Shown: positions 43,781-51,872 of the stretch, in pieces
Layout: each line of letters starts with the position of its first letter
Position numbering within the stretch: the stretch's first letter is position 1
Source: Salinispora tropica CNB-440
GTDB taxonomy: Bacteria; Actinomycetota; Actinomycetes; Mycobacteriales; Micromonosporaceae
DNA length: 64,000 bases
Direction: 5' to 3'
NCBI RefSeq assembly: GCF_000016425.1
Contig: NC_009380.1
Coordinates: 4,778,144-4,842,143, forward strand
Position numbers and translations under genes: made by a program
Notes under the pieces: generated by a model
What the model was told of the DNA's origin: nothing
Database searches by the model: none
What the model saw: the letters and a program-made list of their open reading frames with translations, nothing else

Positions 43781-45031
43781 TCAGGTCGCGGCAAGCAGGA
43801 CCGGTCGCGAGGTGAGGAAGTAGCGCTGGTCCTCCGCCTCCGAGTCGACCGGGAGGCGGAGGCACTCCACCGCCAGGTAGCCACCGACCGCGTACGCCGT
43901 GCCTGGGGCCCACGACGTGCTGTCGGAGCCGAGGGTAAGCGTGAACCGGGATCGCTGATCCCCACTGACGGAATCGAATGTGATCAGTTCGTTGCGCTCA
44001 GTTACCAGATGCACCCGGTCCGGCTCCACTGCGAGTACCCGAGCCCCACCCAGATCCTCGTGCCGCCACCGCTCGCTCCCGGTCCGCGCCTCGCGGGCCA
44101 CGAGGGCGCCGTCCCGTACGCCGACGGCGATGTCACCGGCGAGCCGGGTGTCGGGCGCGTCCAGCACCGGTGCCGCCACTGGCTCTCCAGGGCCGAACAG
44201 CCACCCCCGAGCCGCGTCGTCACCCGGGCCGGTCGCCGTACGGAGGCCGGCGCAACCAGATCGACCCGAGTGGCAGCCAAGCGGGGTGACGACCAACGTC
44301 CCCCGGCCGCCGGGCGGGCTCCAGCGCGTAACGGAGCCGGTGGCCACGTCCCGGAAGTCGACTGTTGCCTCAGAGCCGCATGAGTCGACGCTCACCAGAC
44401 CACCCGCCGTACTGGTGCCGACCGCCTGCTGGCACCCCGCCCGGACGTCGGACTGCCAGAGTCGCTGCCCGTCGGCCAGATTCCAGCCGGCCATCGCACC
44501 CCGGCCGACGGTGAGCACCACCGACATGTCGGCAGCCGAGGCGACGAAGAGCCCCTTCGGGTTCCACACGGTTTCCGCGCCGGTTCGCCGGGCCGCCGTG
44601 TCGTGCTCCGGCACCGGCCCGTCAGCCCGCCACGCGACCTCGCCGGTACGCCCGTCCAGGGCCACCACCTGGCCGTCCGACCAGTGGGTCACCACGGTGT
44701 GGCCGCTCGCCACAACACCGACCAGCTCGGCGGGCCAGCGGCGGTACGACCAGTACGGGGTGCTTCGATGCTCGAACTCGACCGGCTCGTCGGCATAGAC
44801 CTGACGCTGGCCCGCGTACACCCGGATCCGGCCGTCCACCACCAGCGGCGCCACCGGCAGCCGCGCGACGAGGCCGGGGGCCGGAGCCGCAGCGGTGGGG
44901 TATGCGCCGGCCGCTGGGGTGCTGACCTCGGCCGGGGCGAGCACCCGGTACACCGTGGCCGCCACCGCCATCAGCACCACCACGACCACCGCCGCCACCA
45001 CGAACAGCCGACGGCCCGTCGGGACAACCAT
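43781..45031 (-). CDS. Membrane-anchored PQQ-like beta-propeller protein
   Basis: A 416-residue protein from ATG 45031 (GGAGG upstream at good distance). One N-terminal helix (RRLFVVAAVVVVVLMAVAATVYRVL) is followed by a proline/alanine linker. Beta-propeller blades follow from about residue 75 to the end, with LDGRTGEVAWRADG, WNLADGQRLWQSD, REARTGSERWRHEDLGG and FDSVSGDQRSRF. Several cysteine pairs (about 185-260) may form disulfides outside the cell. It is similar in type to 35924-37246 but not obviously a recent duplicate. The function is unknown. Confidence 0.8.
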   Translation of the reverse strand: MVVPTGRRLFVVAAVVVVVLMAVAATVYRVLAPAEVSTPAAGAYPTAAAPAPGLVARLPVAPLVVDGRIRVYAGQRQVYADEPVEFEHRSTPYWSYRRWPAELVGVVASGHTVVTHWSDGQVVALDGRTGEVAWRADGPVPEHDTAARRTGAETVWNPKGLFVASAADMSVVLTVGRGAMAGWNLADGQRLWQSDVRAGCQQAVGTSTAGGLVSVDSCGSEATVDFRDVATGSVTRWSPPGGRGTLVVTPLGCHSGRSGCAGLRTATGPGDDAARGWLFGPGEPVAAPVLDAPDTRLAGDIAVGVRDGALVAREARTGSERWRHEDLGGARVLAVEPDRVHLVTERNELITFDSVSGDQRSRFTLTLGSDSTSWAPGTAYAVGGYLAVECLRLPVDSEAEDQRYFLTSRPVLLAAT

Positions 45032-45154
45032 GCGCACCTCCGCCCGGAACCCTACCCAGCGCGCGGCGCCCGGTCGCGGCGTGGTTGCCGGCCCGGCCGC
45101 CCGGCCCGCACAACCGGCCCGGCGGCGACGACGCGGCCACCCCAGGCCGCGATC

Positions 45155-45637
45155 TCACCGCCAGGCCGCCGTGTCGGCGCGGGCGGCGGTGTCGGCGCGG
45201 GCGGCGAGCTCAGCGAGATCGCGGCACAGCGCCCCGGCGACCGCCCGAGCGGCCAGGCCACCGAGGAGGAACGCGACGATCCGACTGCGGGCGCCGGAGG
45301 GGATCGCTTCCTGAGTGACCGTGACCACCGTGTCGCGCTCGCCTCGGCGCCGGGGCGGGCGCAGCGTCCAGGTCACCCGATAGTCCACCCCCGTGCCGGG
45401 CGAGGCGAGCACCAGCCGATGTGGCGGCTCGGCCTCGACCACGACGAACTCCTCGGTCAGCGCCGACCCGTCCGGCTGGGAGCGGACCTCCCGCCAGGCG
45501 GTGCCGGGGCCGAACTCGCCATCGGTCAGGACCATGCGGTCCAGGGTGGTGTGGGTGCGCACGGTCAGGTCGGTGAGCAGGCACCACACGTCGTTCGACT
45601 GCGCCTGGATAGACCGCGTGACCGTCACCCGCGACAT
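45155..45637 (-). CDS. SRPBCC family protein
   Basis: A 160-residue START-like helix-grip protein. MSRVTVTRSIQAQSNDVWCLLTDL at the start, then PDGSALTEEFVVVEAEPPHRLVLASPG and VTWTLRPPRRRGERDTVVTVTQEA, are typical of polyketide cyclase or dehydrase-like lipid-binding domains. A short Ala/Arg-rich tail repeats ARADTA twice at the C-terminus. GGGAGGTGGC precedes ATG 45637. The ligand is not known, and it lies upstream of the beta-propeller gene on the same strand. Confidence 0.85.
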   Translation of the reverse strand: MSRVTVTRSIQAQSNDVWCLLTDLTVRTHTTLDRMVLTDGEFGPGTAWREVRSQPDGSALTEEFVVVEAEPPHRLVLASPGTGVDYRVTWTLRPPRRRGERDTVVTVTQEAIPSGARSRIVAFLLGGLAARAVAGALCRDLAELAARADTAARADTAAWR

Positions 45638-45737
45638 GCCACCTCCCGTGGCGTCGACGGTACGCGCCGTGACCGCCGCGCGGGGCCCTCACCCGGCAGC
45701 TTTTGCCGGACCGCTGCCCCGCACGGCCCCGCACCGC

Positions 45738-45947
45738 TCAGCTACCGAGCTCTCCAGCCCGGACAGCCCGGATGAACCTCGCCCATTCCGTACCACCCAC
45801 CGCGAGGGCTGGACCGGATCTGTCCTTCGAGTCACGTACGGCCACCACGCCGAGCGCCGGGACCAGGTTGTCGGCTACCTCCACACAGAGCCCCTGGTCG
45901 TTGGAGCGGCTGCTGGATCGCCAAACCGCACCTGGAAGATCGTTCAT
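45738..45947 (-). CDS. DUF397 domain protein (orphan)
   Basis: A 69-residue DUF397 protein: VWRSSSRSNDQGLCVEVADN, then VAVRDSKDRSGPALAVG, WARFIRAVRAGEL. Its usual XRE partner gene is absent. Instead its ATG (45945-45947) overlaps the TGA of a 24-residue frame (45944-46018). GAAGG and GGAGG lie upstream. It may answer to a distant XRE protein, for example that at 23109-23921, or be a leftover. Confidence 0.85.
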   Translation of the reverse strand: MNDLPGAVWRSSSRSNDQGLCVEVADNLVPALGVVAVRDSKDRSGPALAVGGTEWARFIRAVRAGELGS

Positions 45948-46079
45948 CCTTCACCCTCCTGTCGCTGTGCCGCCAACCGGCCGGAGAGCCAGACCCGGGG
46001 AGCAGGCCCGTACCGCATGGCGACGGATCCGATCGATCAACGTGACAGGAAAGGGGCCTGATCGGACGACCTGTGCGAT

Positions 46080-46119
46080 CCGCCCGTACCGACAGAGGTT
46101 TCTCGCTCGGTACGGGCGG
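46080..46119. terminator. Terminator hairpin after fahA
   Basis: A perfect 13-base stem (46080-46092 with 46107-46119) with a 14-base loop lies 80 bases downstream of the fumarylacetoacetase stop on the minus strand. It probably ends that operon. The rest of 45948-46199 holds no gene I can support except the 24-codon frame mentioned with the DUF397 gene. Confidence 0.7.
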
Positions 46120-46199
46120 GCCTGGCCGCACCGGTGGGGTCGCTCCGACCCGGCGGGGCGAGGTGGGGTGACGCGGGTGGGAGGGAAGGTCTTCGCTGG

Positions 46200-47396
46200 T
46201 CAGCGGGGGGCGATGACGGTGCCGGTGACCTCGCCGAGGCCGACGGTCGTGCCGTTCGGGCCAGGCGCGGTGCCGGTGATGGTGATGGTGTCGCCGTCGG
46301 CCAGGAAAGTGCGTTCGCTGCCACCGATCCGGACCGGCTCCGCGCCGCCCCAGGTCAGCTCGAGGAACGAGCCGACCTGACCGCGCTCGGCGCCGGAGAC
46401 GGTGCCGGAGGCGTAGAGGTCGCCGGTGCGCAGGGCCGCTCCGTTGACGGTCAGGTGGGCCAGCTGTTGCGCCGGGGTCCAGTACATCGTGGCGAACGGC
46501 GGCTCGCTCACCCGCTCGCCGTTCCACTCCACCGACAGACGCAGATCCAGCCCGAGGTGGGGCTCGTCGCGCAGGTAGTCAGCGACCGGCGGATCCTGCT
46601 CCGGCGCCGGCACGAACGCCGCGCCAAGCGCCTCCAGCGGCGTCACCCAGGCCGCGACCGAGGTGGCAAAGGACTTGCCGAGGAACGGTCCGAGGGGCTG
46701 GTACTCCCAGGCCTGGATGTCCCGGGCGGACCAGTCGTTGACCAGCACCACGCCGAACACGTGGTCGGCGAAGTCACCGACCGGCACGCGGCTGCCCAAC
46801 GGACTGGGTACACCCACCACAAAGCCGACCTCCGCCTCGATGTCGAGGCGGACCGAGGGGCCGGTGACCGGGCCCTGCGGGGTCGCCCGCTGGCCGCACG
46901 GTCGGACGATCGGGGTGCCGGAGACCACGACGGTGCCGGCCCGGCCGTGGTAGCCGATCGGCAGGTGCTTCCAGTTGGGCAGCAGCGGCGGCTGGCCCGG
47001 CCGGAAGATCTGACCGACGTTGCTGGCATGCTGCTCGGAGGAGTAGAAGTCGACGTAGTCCGCCACGTCGAAGGGGAGCAGGAGCTCCACGTTCGCCAGT
47101 GCCAGGAGCAGCGGCTCGACGGCCGCCCGGTGGGTGCTGTCGGTGAGCAGCTCGACGATCCGCTGCCGTACCGCCGTCCACTGCGGACGTCCGAGCGCCA
47201 TGAAGTCGTTCAGCCGAGGGCGACTCAGTGTGCCGGCGGCAAACACCAGGCCGGCCTGCTCGGCGCCACCGAGGTCCAGTACGTGGGTGCCGACGCGTAC
47301 GCCCACCCGCGGCTCGCGGTCGGCGGTACGGAACACCCCGTACGGCAGGTTGTGCAGCCCGTACGGCGAGCCCTCCAGGCCGGTTACCCAGGTCAT
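46200..47396 (-). CDS. fahA: Fumarylacetoacetase
   Basis: A 398-residue enzyme that splits fumarylacetoacetate to fumarate and acetoacetate, the last step of tyrosine breakdown. A SH3-like N-terminal domain (about 1-115) is followed by the FAH hydrolase fold. Metal-binding and active-site blocks are VDFYSSEQHASNVGQIFRP, RLDIEAEVGFVVG, VNDWSARDIQAWEYQPLGPFLGKSFATSVAAWV and LYASGTVSGAERGQVGSFLEL. ATG 47396 overlaps the stop of the upstream unknown gene (ATGA). The homogentisate dioxygenase gene is divergent 950 bases away across that unknown gene. Confidence 0.93.
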   Translation of the reverse strand: MTWVTGLEGSPYGLHNLPYGVFRTADREPRVGVRVGTHVLDLGGAEQAGLVFAAGTLSRPRLNDFMALGRPQWTAVRQRIVELLTDSTHRAAVEPLLLALANVELLLPFDVADYVDFYSSEQHASNVGQIFRPGQPPLLPNWKHLPIGYHGRAGTVVVSGTPIVRPCGQRATPQGPVTGPSVRLDIEAEVGFVVGVPSPLGSRVPVGDFADHVFGVVLVNDWSARDIQAWEYQPLGPFLGKSFATSVAAWVTPLEALGAAFVPAPEQDPPVADYLRDEPHLGLDLRLSVEWNGERVSEPPFATMYWTPAQQLAHLTVNGAALRTGDLYASGTVSGAERGQVGSFLELTWGGAEPVRIGGSERTFLADGDTITITGTAPGPNGTTVGLGEVTGTVIAPR

Positions 47397-48256
47397 GCGT
47401 CAATACCCCCATTCACCAGCCCCAGCTGGATCAGATCGGTCAGTGGTTCCAGGATGCTGCACGAGCCGTAGCCGACCCAGAGCGGACGCGCCGCCTCCAG
47501 TCGCTGCTCGATCGGCGCGAGCAACGGCCGAGGGTCGGTAGCGGTGAGCAGCTCGGTGATCTGCTCCACGCCGGCACCCCCGGACGCGACGAGCGCGGCG
47601 GCGAGCACGTTGGCGAAGCCGTGGTGGGTGAACCCGGTCTCCGAGTCCAGGTGTCGCATCGCCTGGTGCAGCCCGGCGGTCAGCTTGAACGGCAGCTCCC
47701 GCTGCTGACACCCGTGGATCACCGTGGCCAGCTCGGTGGGCGTGGGGAAGAGCTCGGCGGCAAGCCCACCGGTCCGGAACTTCGCGGCCACCGGCAGCCC
47801 GGCGGCGCGGGCCTCGACGAGCCGGTCGAGCGCCCCCATCAGGCCGAAGGTCAGCGGAATCTCGGCATAGACGGTACGGCCGCCGAGCCGCTCCACCAGC
47901 GGGAACAACGTGGTCAGGCCGGGCTGCGGGTCCGCACCGCGGGCGGCGACGGCGACCTCGACCTGCTGGATCGTGACGCCGGGGGGCACCGCGGCGAGGG
48001 TGGCCGAGAGGCCGCCTAGTCCGGTGTCTCCGATCAGCCCGACGACGAGTTCCTCGAGCGGCTCGACCAGGGCATGCAGCTCGCGGTTAAGCACTGTGGA
48101 GGCGGGGACCAGGAGCGGGCCGACGAGTTCGGCATACCAGGACGAGCGGTGCTGTCGGTGCGCCGTAACGGCGTCGGGCAGCGACGCACTGCCGGGTGGG
48201 AAGACGGCGGCGTCGTCGACGAGGCCGGCGAGGAGTCGGGGCAGCTTCGTTGACAC
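47393..48256 (-). CDS. Conserved hypothetical protein coupled to fumarylacetoacetase
   Basis: A 287-residue protein I cannot assign to a named family. It has no signal peptide or membrane helix. The pattern of alternating strands and helices (LTTLFPLVERLGGRTVYAEIPLTFGLMGALDRLVEARAAGLPVAAKFRTGG) is compatible with a TIM barrel (inference). The beginning LPRLLAGLVDDAAVFPPGSASLPDAV is distinctive. Its TGA overlaps the fahA ATG, and its GTG start is 86 bases from the divergent hmgA start, so it is the first gene of the fahA operon. It is a candidate accessory enzyme of homogentisate breakdown, for example an isomerase or repair step; maleylacetoacetate isomerase is otherwise missing here. Confidence 0.75.
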   Translation of the reverse strand: MSTKLPRLLAGLVDDAAVFPPGSASLPDAVTAHRQHRSSWYAELVGPLLVPASTVLNRELHALVEPLEELVVGLIGDTGLGGLSATLAAVPPGVTIQQVEVAVAARGADPQPGLTTLFPLVERLGGRTVYAEIPLTFGLMGALDRLVEARAAGLPVAAKFRTGGLAAELFPTPTELATVIHGCQQRELPFKLTAGLHQAMRHLDSETGFTHHGFANVLAAALVASGGAGVEQITELLTATDPRPLLAPIEQRLEAARPLWVGYGSCSILEPLTDLIQLGLVNGGIDA

Positions 48257-48272
48257 GACACAACAATCTACG

Positions 48273-48312
48273 GGACGCTAAAAGAGCGGACAATAGCGTC
48301 CGATTATCGGAC
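48273..48312. promoter_or_regulatory. Palindromic operator region between fahA operon and hmgA
   Basis: Two overlapping dyads occupy the 86-base divergent spacer. GGACGCTA (48273-48280) and TAGCGTCC (48294-48301) form an 8-base repeat with 13 bases between. GTCCGAT-T-ATCGGAC (48298-48312) is a near-continuous 15-base palindrome. A further CGGACAATAG copy lies inside. Clustered related half-sites suggest a repressor that bends or covers the shared promoter. Confidence 0.65.
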
Positions 48313-48342
48313 ACCCTGGATAATCTGCTCGGGGAGGGCGAG

Positions 48343-49509
48343 ATGCCGTTCTACCGCCGCGTCGGCGAGGTGCCGCGCAAGCGCCACACCCAGTTCCGTC
48401 AACCCGACGGCCACCTCTACGCCGAGGAGTTGATGGGCCAGGAAGGCTTCTCCGCCGACTCCTCGCTGCTCTACCACCGGTACGCACCGACCGCGATCGT
48501 GGCTGCCGAGGTGTTCAGCCCACCGACGGTCACGGGCACGCCGAACCTTCCACTCAAGCCCCGCCACCTGCGCACCCACCAACTCGACGCGGCCGGTGCC
48601 GACCCGGTGCTCGGCCGGCGCTACCTGCTCGGCAACGACGACGTCCGGATCGCGTACGTGCTAGCCGACCAGCCATCCCCGCTGTTCCGCGACGCCACCG
48701 GCGACCACTGCCTCTATGTCGAGTCCGGCGCCCTGCGGGTCGAGTCCCCCTTCGGCCCACTCGACGCCGTCGCCGGCGACTACGTGATCATCCCGACCTC
48801 GACCATCCACCGGCTCGTTCCCACCGGCACCGAACCCGTCCGACTGTTGGCGATCGAGGCGGCCGGACATGTCGGCCCGCCCAAGCGTTACCTGTCGGTG
48901 CGCGGCCAATTCCTGGAACACTCGCCGTACTGCGAGCGGGACGTCCGCGGACCGGACACACCGCTGCTCGTTGACGGCGAGGACGTCGACGTCCTGGTCC
49001 GGCACCGACGCGGCTGGACCCGGCACGTCTACGCCAATCACCCGTTCGACGTGGTCGGCTGGGACGGACACCTCTACCCCTGGGCATTCTCCATCCACGA
49101 CTTCGAGCCGATCACCGGCCGGATCCACCAGCCCCCGCCGGTGCACCAGACGTTCCAGGGCCCGAACTTCGTGATCTGCTCGTTCGTCCCCCGCAAGGTT
49201 GACTACCACCCCGACGCCATCCCGGTGCCGTACAACCACCACAACGTCGACTCCGACGAGGTGCTCTTCTACACCGGGGGCAACTACGAGGCGCGGCGCG
49301 GCTCCGGCATCGGGCAGGGTTCGATCTCGCTACACCCCTCAGGCTTCACCCACGGACCGCAGCCCGGTGCCGCCGAGCGGTCGATCGGCGTCGACTACTT
49401 CGACGAACTCGCCGTCATGGTCGACACCTTCCGCCCGCTGGAACTCTGCGACGCGGCCGCGGCCTGCGAAGACGACGCGTACGCCTGGACCTGGGCGCGG
49501 CGCGGGTAG
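48343..49509 (+). CDS. hmgA: Homogentisate 1,2-dioxygenase
   Basis: A 388-residue non-heme iron dioxygenase that opens the homogentisate ring to maleylacetoacetate. Visible blocks are GEVPRKRHTQFRQPDG at the start, VIIPTSTIHRLVPTG, GWDGHLYPWAFSIHDFEP and the metal-binding region YNHHNVDSDEVLFYTGGNYEARRGSGIGQGSISLHPSGFTHGPQPG, rich in His and Glu as expected for the cupin active site. It is the shorter actinobacterial form of about 390 residues rather than the 430-residue form. ATG 48343 has GGAGGG at the proper distance. It is divergent from the unknown gene and fahA. Confidence 0.93.
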   Translation: MPFYRRVGEVPRKRHTQFRQPDGHLYAEELMGQEGFSADSSLLYHRYAPTAIVAAEVFSPPTVTGTPNLPLKPRHLRTHQLDAAGADPVLGRRYLLGNDDVRIAYVLADQPSPLFRDATGDHCLYVESGALRVESPFGPLDAVAGDYVIIPTSTIHRLVPTGTEPVRLLAIEAAGHVGPPKRYLSVRGQFLEHSPYCERDVRGPDTPLLVDGEDVDVLVRHRRGWTRHVYANHPFDVVGWDGHLYPWAFSIHDFEPITGRIHQPPPVHQTFQGPNFVICSFVPRKVDYHPDAIPVPYNHHNVDSDEVLFYTGGNYEARRGSGIGQGSISLHPSGFTHGPQPGAAERSIGVDYFDELAVMVDTFRPLELCDAAAACEDDAYAWTWARRG

Positions 49510-49585
49510 CCGACGAGGCGCGCCGACACCCGCCCACCAACGCCCGACGCCCACCGAAGCGCTGATCCGCGCCTGCCAGCGCTGG

Positions 49586-50611
49586 TCAGCGCACCGGGCG
49601 GGCGAGCGCGGTAACGACGGCGAAGGCTGCCACCACGATCGCCAGGACCAACGGCCACACCGTGCCGACGAGGGCATAGAGCAGTAGCAGCACCGGGGCC
49701 GCGACGGTCGCGTACCCGGCCAGCGCCAGGGGCCGGTCGGAGCGCAGCAGCTCCGGCAGGATGGCGCGGGCCACCCCGGGCAGCTTCGCCGCGTGTCGCC
49801 ACACCATCAACGCGCCGCCGAGGGCGGCCGCCGCCGCAACGGCCCGAGAAAGCCCCGGGCTGCCCACCGCGAAGCACGCGATCACCACCGCGGAGACCAT
49901 CGACCAACCGGCGCCAAACACGACGAGCTGACGAAGGCCAGCAGAGATCGTCCGAACCGAGTTGATCCGACCGGGGCTGATCGCCGCCGCCTCGGCGAGG
50001 TGCTCCAGCGCCTCGCTCCACCGGCGCTGTTCCAGCCGGAGCACCCCGATGTCGTGCCGCGCCTCGGCGAGCTGCGGGTCGAGCCGCAGCGCTTCGGTGT
50101 ACGCCCGCTCGGCCAGGTCGTACAGCTGTAGGTTCGCCGCGACCAGCCCGAGCACCAGGTGCCCCGCCGGCTCCTGTGGGGCCAGCTCCACCCCTCGCCA
50201 CGCCGCGTTCAGCGCGGGCTGACCATTGCGGGAACCGGCCAGAATCGCCGCGCCGCTGCGCTGGGCGTACGCGTCGTCCGGCCCCAGGGTGAGAATTCGG
50301 TCCGCGGTCCGGGCCGCCTCCCCGTGCTCGGTCAGGTCGGCCAGGGCCATCCCGCGAGCGACCAGGGCGGGGACCGAGTCCCCAGCGACAGCCAGCGCAC
50401 CGTTGGCGGCGGTGAGCGCCTCCGCGGGCCGCCCCGCCGCGAGCTGCACCCGGGAGAGCGCCATCAGCACCGCCGCGTTGTCGGCATCGAGCGCGTGGGC
50501 GAACCCCAGCTCCGTGACGGCCTCGTCGTAGCGGCCGAGCTCGGCGAGGAGCTGGGCTCGCTGGAGGTAACCGTCGACGGCGGAACGGTCAGAGGCGGGT
50601 TCGCTGGACAT
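49586..50611 (-). CDS. TPR-repeat protein with C-terminal membrane helices
   Basis: A 341-residue protein. Residues 1-200 hold about five tetratricopeptide repeats (AQLLAELGRYDEAVTELGFAHALDADNAAVLM and following), followed by QLYDLAERAYTEALRLDPQLAEARHDIGVL. About four hydrophobic segments then run from near 225 to the end. The TPR part should face the cytoplasm as a protein-binding platform. The binding partner is unknown. It is downstream of ispF, ten bases after its stop, so it is probably in the ispD-ispF transcript. Confidence 0.85.
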   Translation of the reverse strand: MSSEPASDRSAVDGYLQRAQLLAELGRYDEAVTELGFAHALDADNAAVLMALSRVQLAAGRPAEALTAANGALAVAGDSVPALVARGMALADLTEHGEAARTADRILTLGPDDAYAQRSGAAILAGSRNGQPALNAAWRGVELAPQEPAGHLVLGLVAANLQLYDLAERAYTEALRLDPQLAEARHDIGVLRLEQRRWSEALEHLAEAAAISPGRINSVRTISAGLRQLVVFGAGWSMVSAVVIACFAVGSPGLSRAVAAAAALGGALMVWRHAAKLPGVARAILPELLRSDRPLALAGYATVAAPVLLLLYALVGTVWPLVLAIVVAAFAVVTALARPVR

Positions 50612-50621
50612 CGCTGCGAGC

Positions 50622-51107
50622 CTAGGCGGCCGGGGCCGCGTACACCAAGGCCACCGCGATGCCGGTCAGGCCCTCGTCCCGGCCGGGGAAGCCGAGCCCG
50701 TCGGTGGTGGCGGCGGAGACACTCACCGGGGCACCCACCGCCGCCGAGAGCACCTGCTGCGCCTCGGCCCGACGTGGTCCGATCTTGGGGCGGTTCCCGA
50801 TCACCTGCACCGACACGTTGCCGATCGTGTAGCCGGCGGTCCGCACCCGGCGGGCGCTCTCGCTGAGCAGGGCCACGCCGGAAGCACCGGACCACTCCGG
50901 CTGCCCCACCCCGAAGTTGGCGCCGAGATCGCCGAGCTCGGCGGCGGAGAGCAACGCGTTGCAGGCGGCGTGGGCGGCGACATCCGCATCCGAGTGCCCG
51001 GCCAGACCGTCCTGCCCGGGCCAGTGCAGGCCGGCAACCCAACATGGTCGACCGGACTCGAACGCGTGCATGTCGACGCCGATGGCAACCCGCGGAACGA
51101 TCACCAC
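50622..51107 (-). CDS. ispF: 2-C-methyl-D-erythritol 2,4-cyclodiphosphate synthase
   Basis: A 161-residue enzyme of the methylerythritol phosphate route to isoprenoids that makes the cyclic diphosphate and releases CMP. Metal and substrate residues are in VDMHAF (D12, H14) and AGHSDADVAAHA. The C-terminal block has IGNRPKIGPRRAEAQ and VSAATTDGLGFPGRDEG, with the conserved threonine pair. It forms a trimer. It follows ispD by 13 bases on the same strand, a usual arrangement. CysS, its usual next gene in mycobacteria, is 39.5 kb away here. Confidence 0.95.
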   Translation of the reverse strand: MVIVPRVAIGVDMHAFESGRPCWVAGLHWPGQDGLAGHSDADVAAHAACNALLSAAELGDLGANFGVGQPEWSGASGVALLSESARRVRTAGYTIGNVSVQVIGNRPKIGPRRAEAQQVLSAAVGAPVSVSAATTDGLGFPGRDEGLTGIAVALVYAAPAA

Positions 51108-51120
51108 CCGAGGGTACGCG

Positions 51121-51816
51121 TCAGCGGCCCATCGCCAGCAGGTGCTCGGCCAACGCCAGGTCGAACGGGCGGGTGATCTTCAGGGCGTGCTCGGAGCCGG
51201 GTACGCAGACCACCGGCACACCGAGCTTCTCGACCAGACCGGCATCGTCGGTGAGCGGGTCGGTCGCGGCGGCGTGCGCAGTGGTCAGCACCCCCCGCCG
51301 GAACCCCTGCGGCGTCTGCACCGCCCGCAGGGCGGAACGATCGACCGTGCCGAGGACGCGTTCGCCGACACCGATCTCCTTGATGGTGTCGACCACCGGC
51401 AGTACCGGAATCACCGCGTCGTGACCGGACCGGACCGCCGCGGCGACCGATTCGACCAGCCCGGGCGGGGTGAGCGCTCGGGCCGCGTCGTGCACCAGCA
51501 CGATCTCGGGGCCGGCGGGGACCGCAGCGAGCGCGGCGGCGACCGAGGCCTGCCGTTGTACGCCGCCCGCCACCACGGTGACCGGCGCCACCGGGGCCAG
51601 TAGCTCGCGTACCGCGACCAGGTCCGCCGCCGGAGCGGCCACCACCACGGTGTGCACCGACGCGGCGGCGGCGAGCCGGCGGACCGCGTGCACCAGTAGC
51701 GGCTCCCCGCCGAGCAGCCGAAGGGCCTTCGGCCGGCCGGGGCCCAGCCGCACACCGGCACCAGCCGCAGGCACGAGGACCGCGACGTCACCGCGCGGAT
51801 CAAGCTGCGCGGTCAC
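51121..51816 (-). CDS. ispD: 2-C-methyl-D-erythritol 4-phosphate cytidylyltransferase
   Basis: A 231-residue nucleotidyltransferase that joins CTP to methylerythritol phosphate. The CTP-binding loop is PAAGAGVRLGPGRPKAL (about 14-30). Further blocks are VVAGGVQRQASVAAAL, LVHDAARALTPPGLV, VDTIKE and RAVQTPQGFRRGVL. GTG 51816 was preferred because GAGGA lies seven bases upstream; GTG 51861 would add 15 residues not seen in the family. It follows carD by 56 bases and precedes ispF. Confidence 0.95.
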   Translation of the reverse strand: MTAQLDPRGDVAVLVPAAGAGVRLGPGRPKALRLLGGEPLLVHAVRRLAAAASVHTVVVAAPAADLVAVRELLAPVAPVTVVAGGVQRQASVAAALAAVPAGPEIVLVHDAARALTPPGLVESVAAAVRSGHDAVIPVLPVVDTIKEIGVGERVLGTVDRSALRAVQTPQGFRRGVLTTAHAAATDPLTDDAGLVEKLGVPVVCVPGSEHALKITRPFDLALAEHLLAMGR

Positions 51817-51872
51817 GTCGCGGTCCTCGATGATTTCCTCATGGCAGATCGGGTACGACACTCAGGTGCGGA

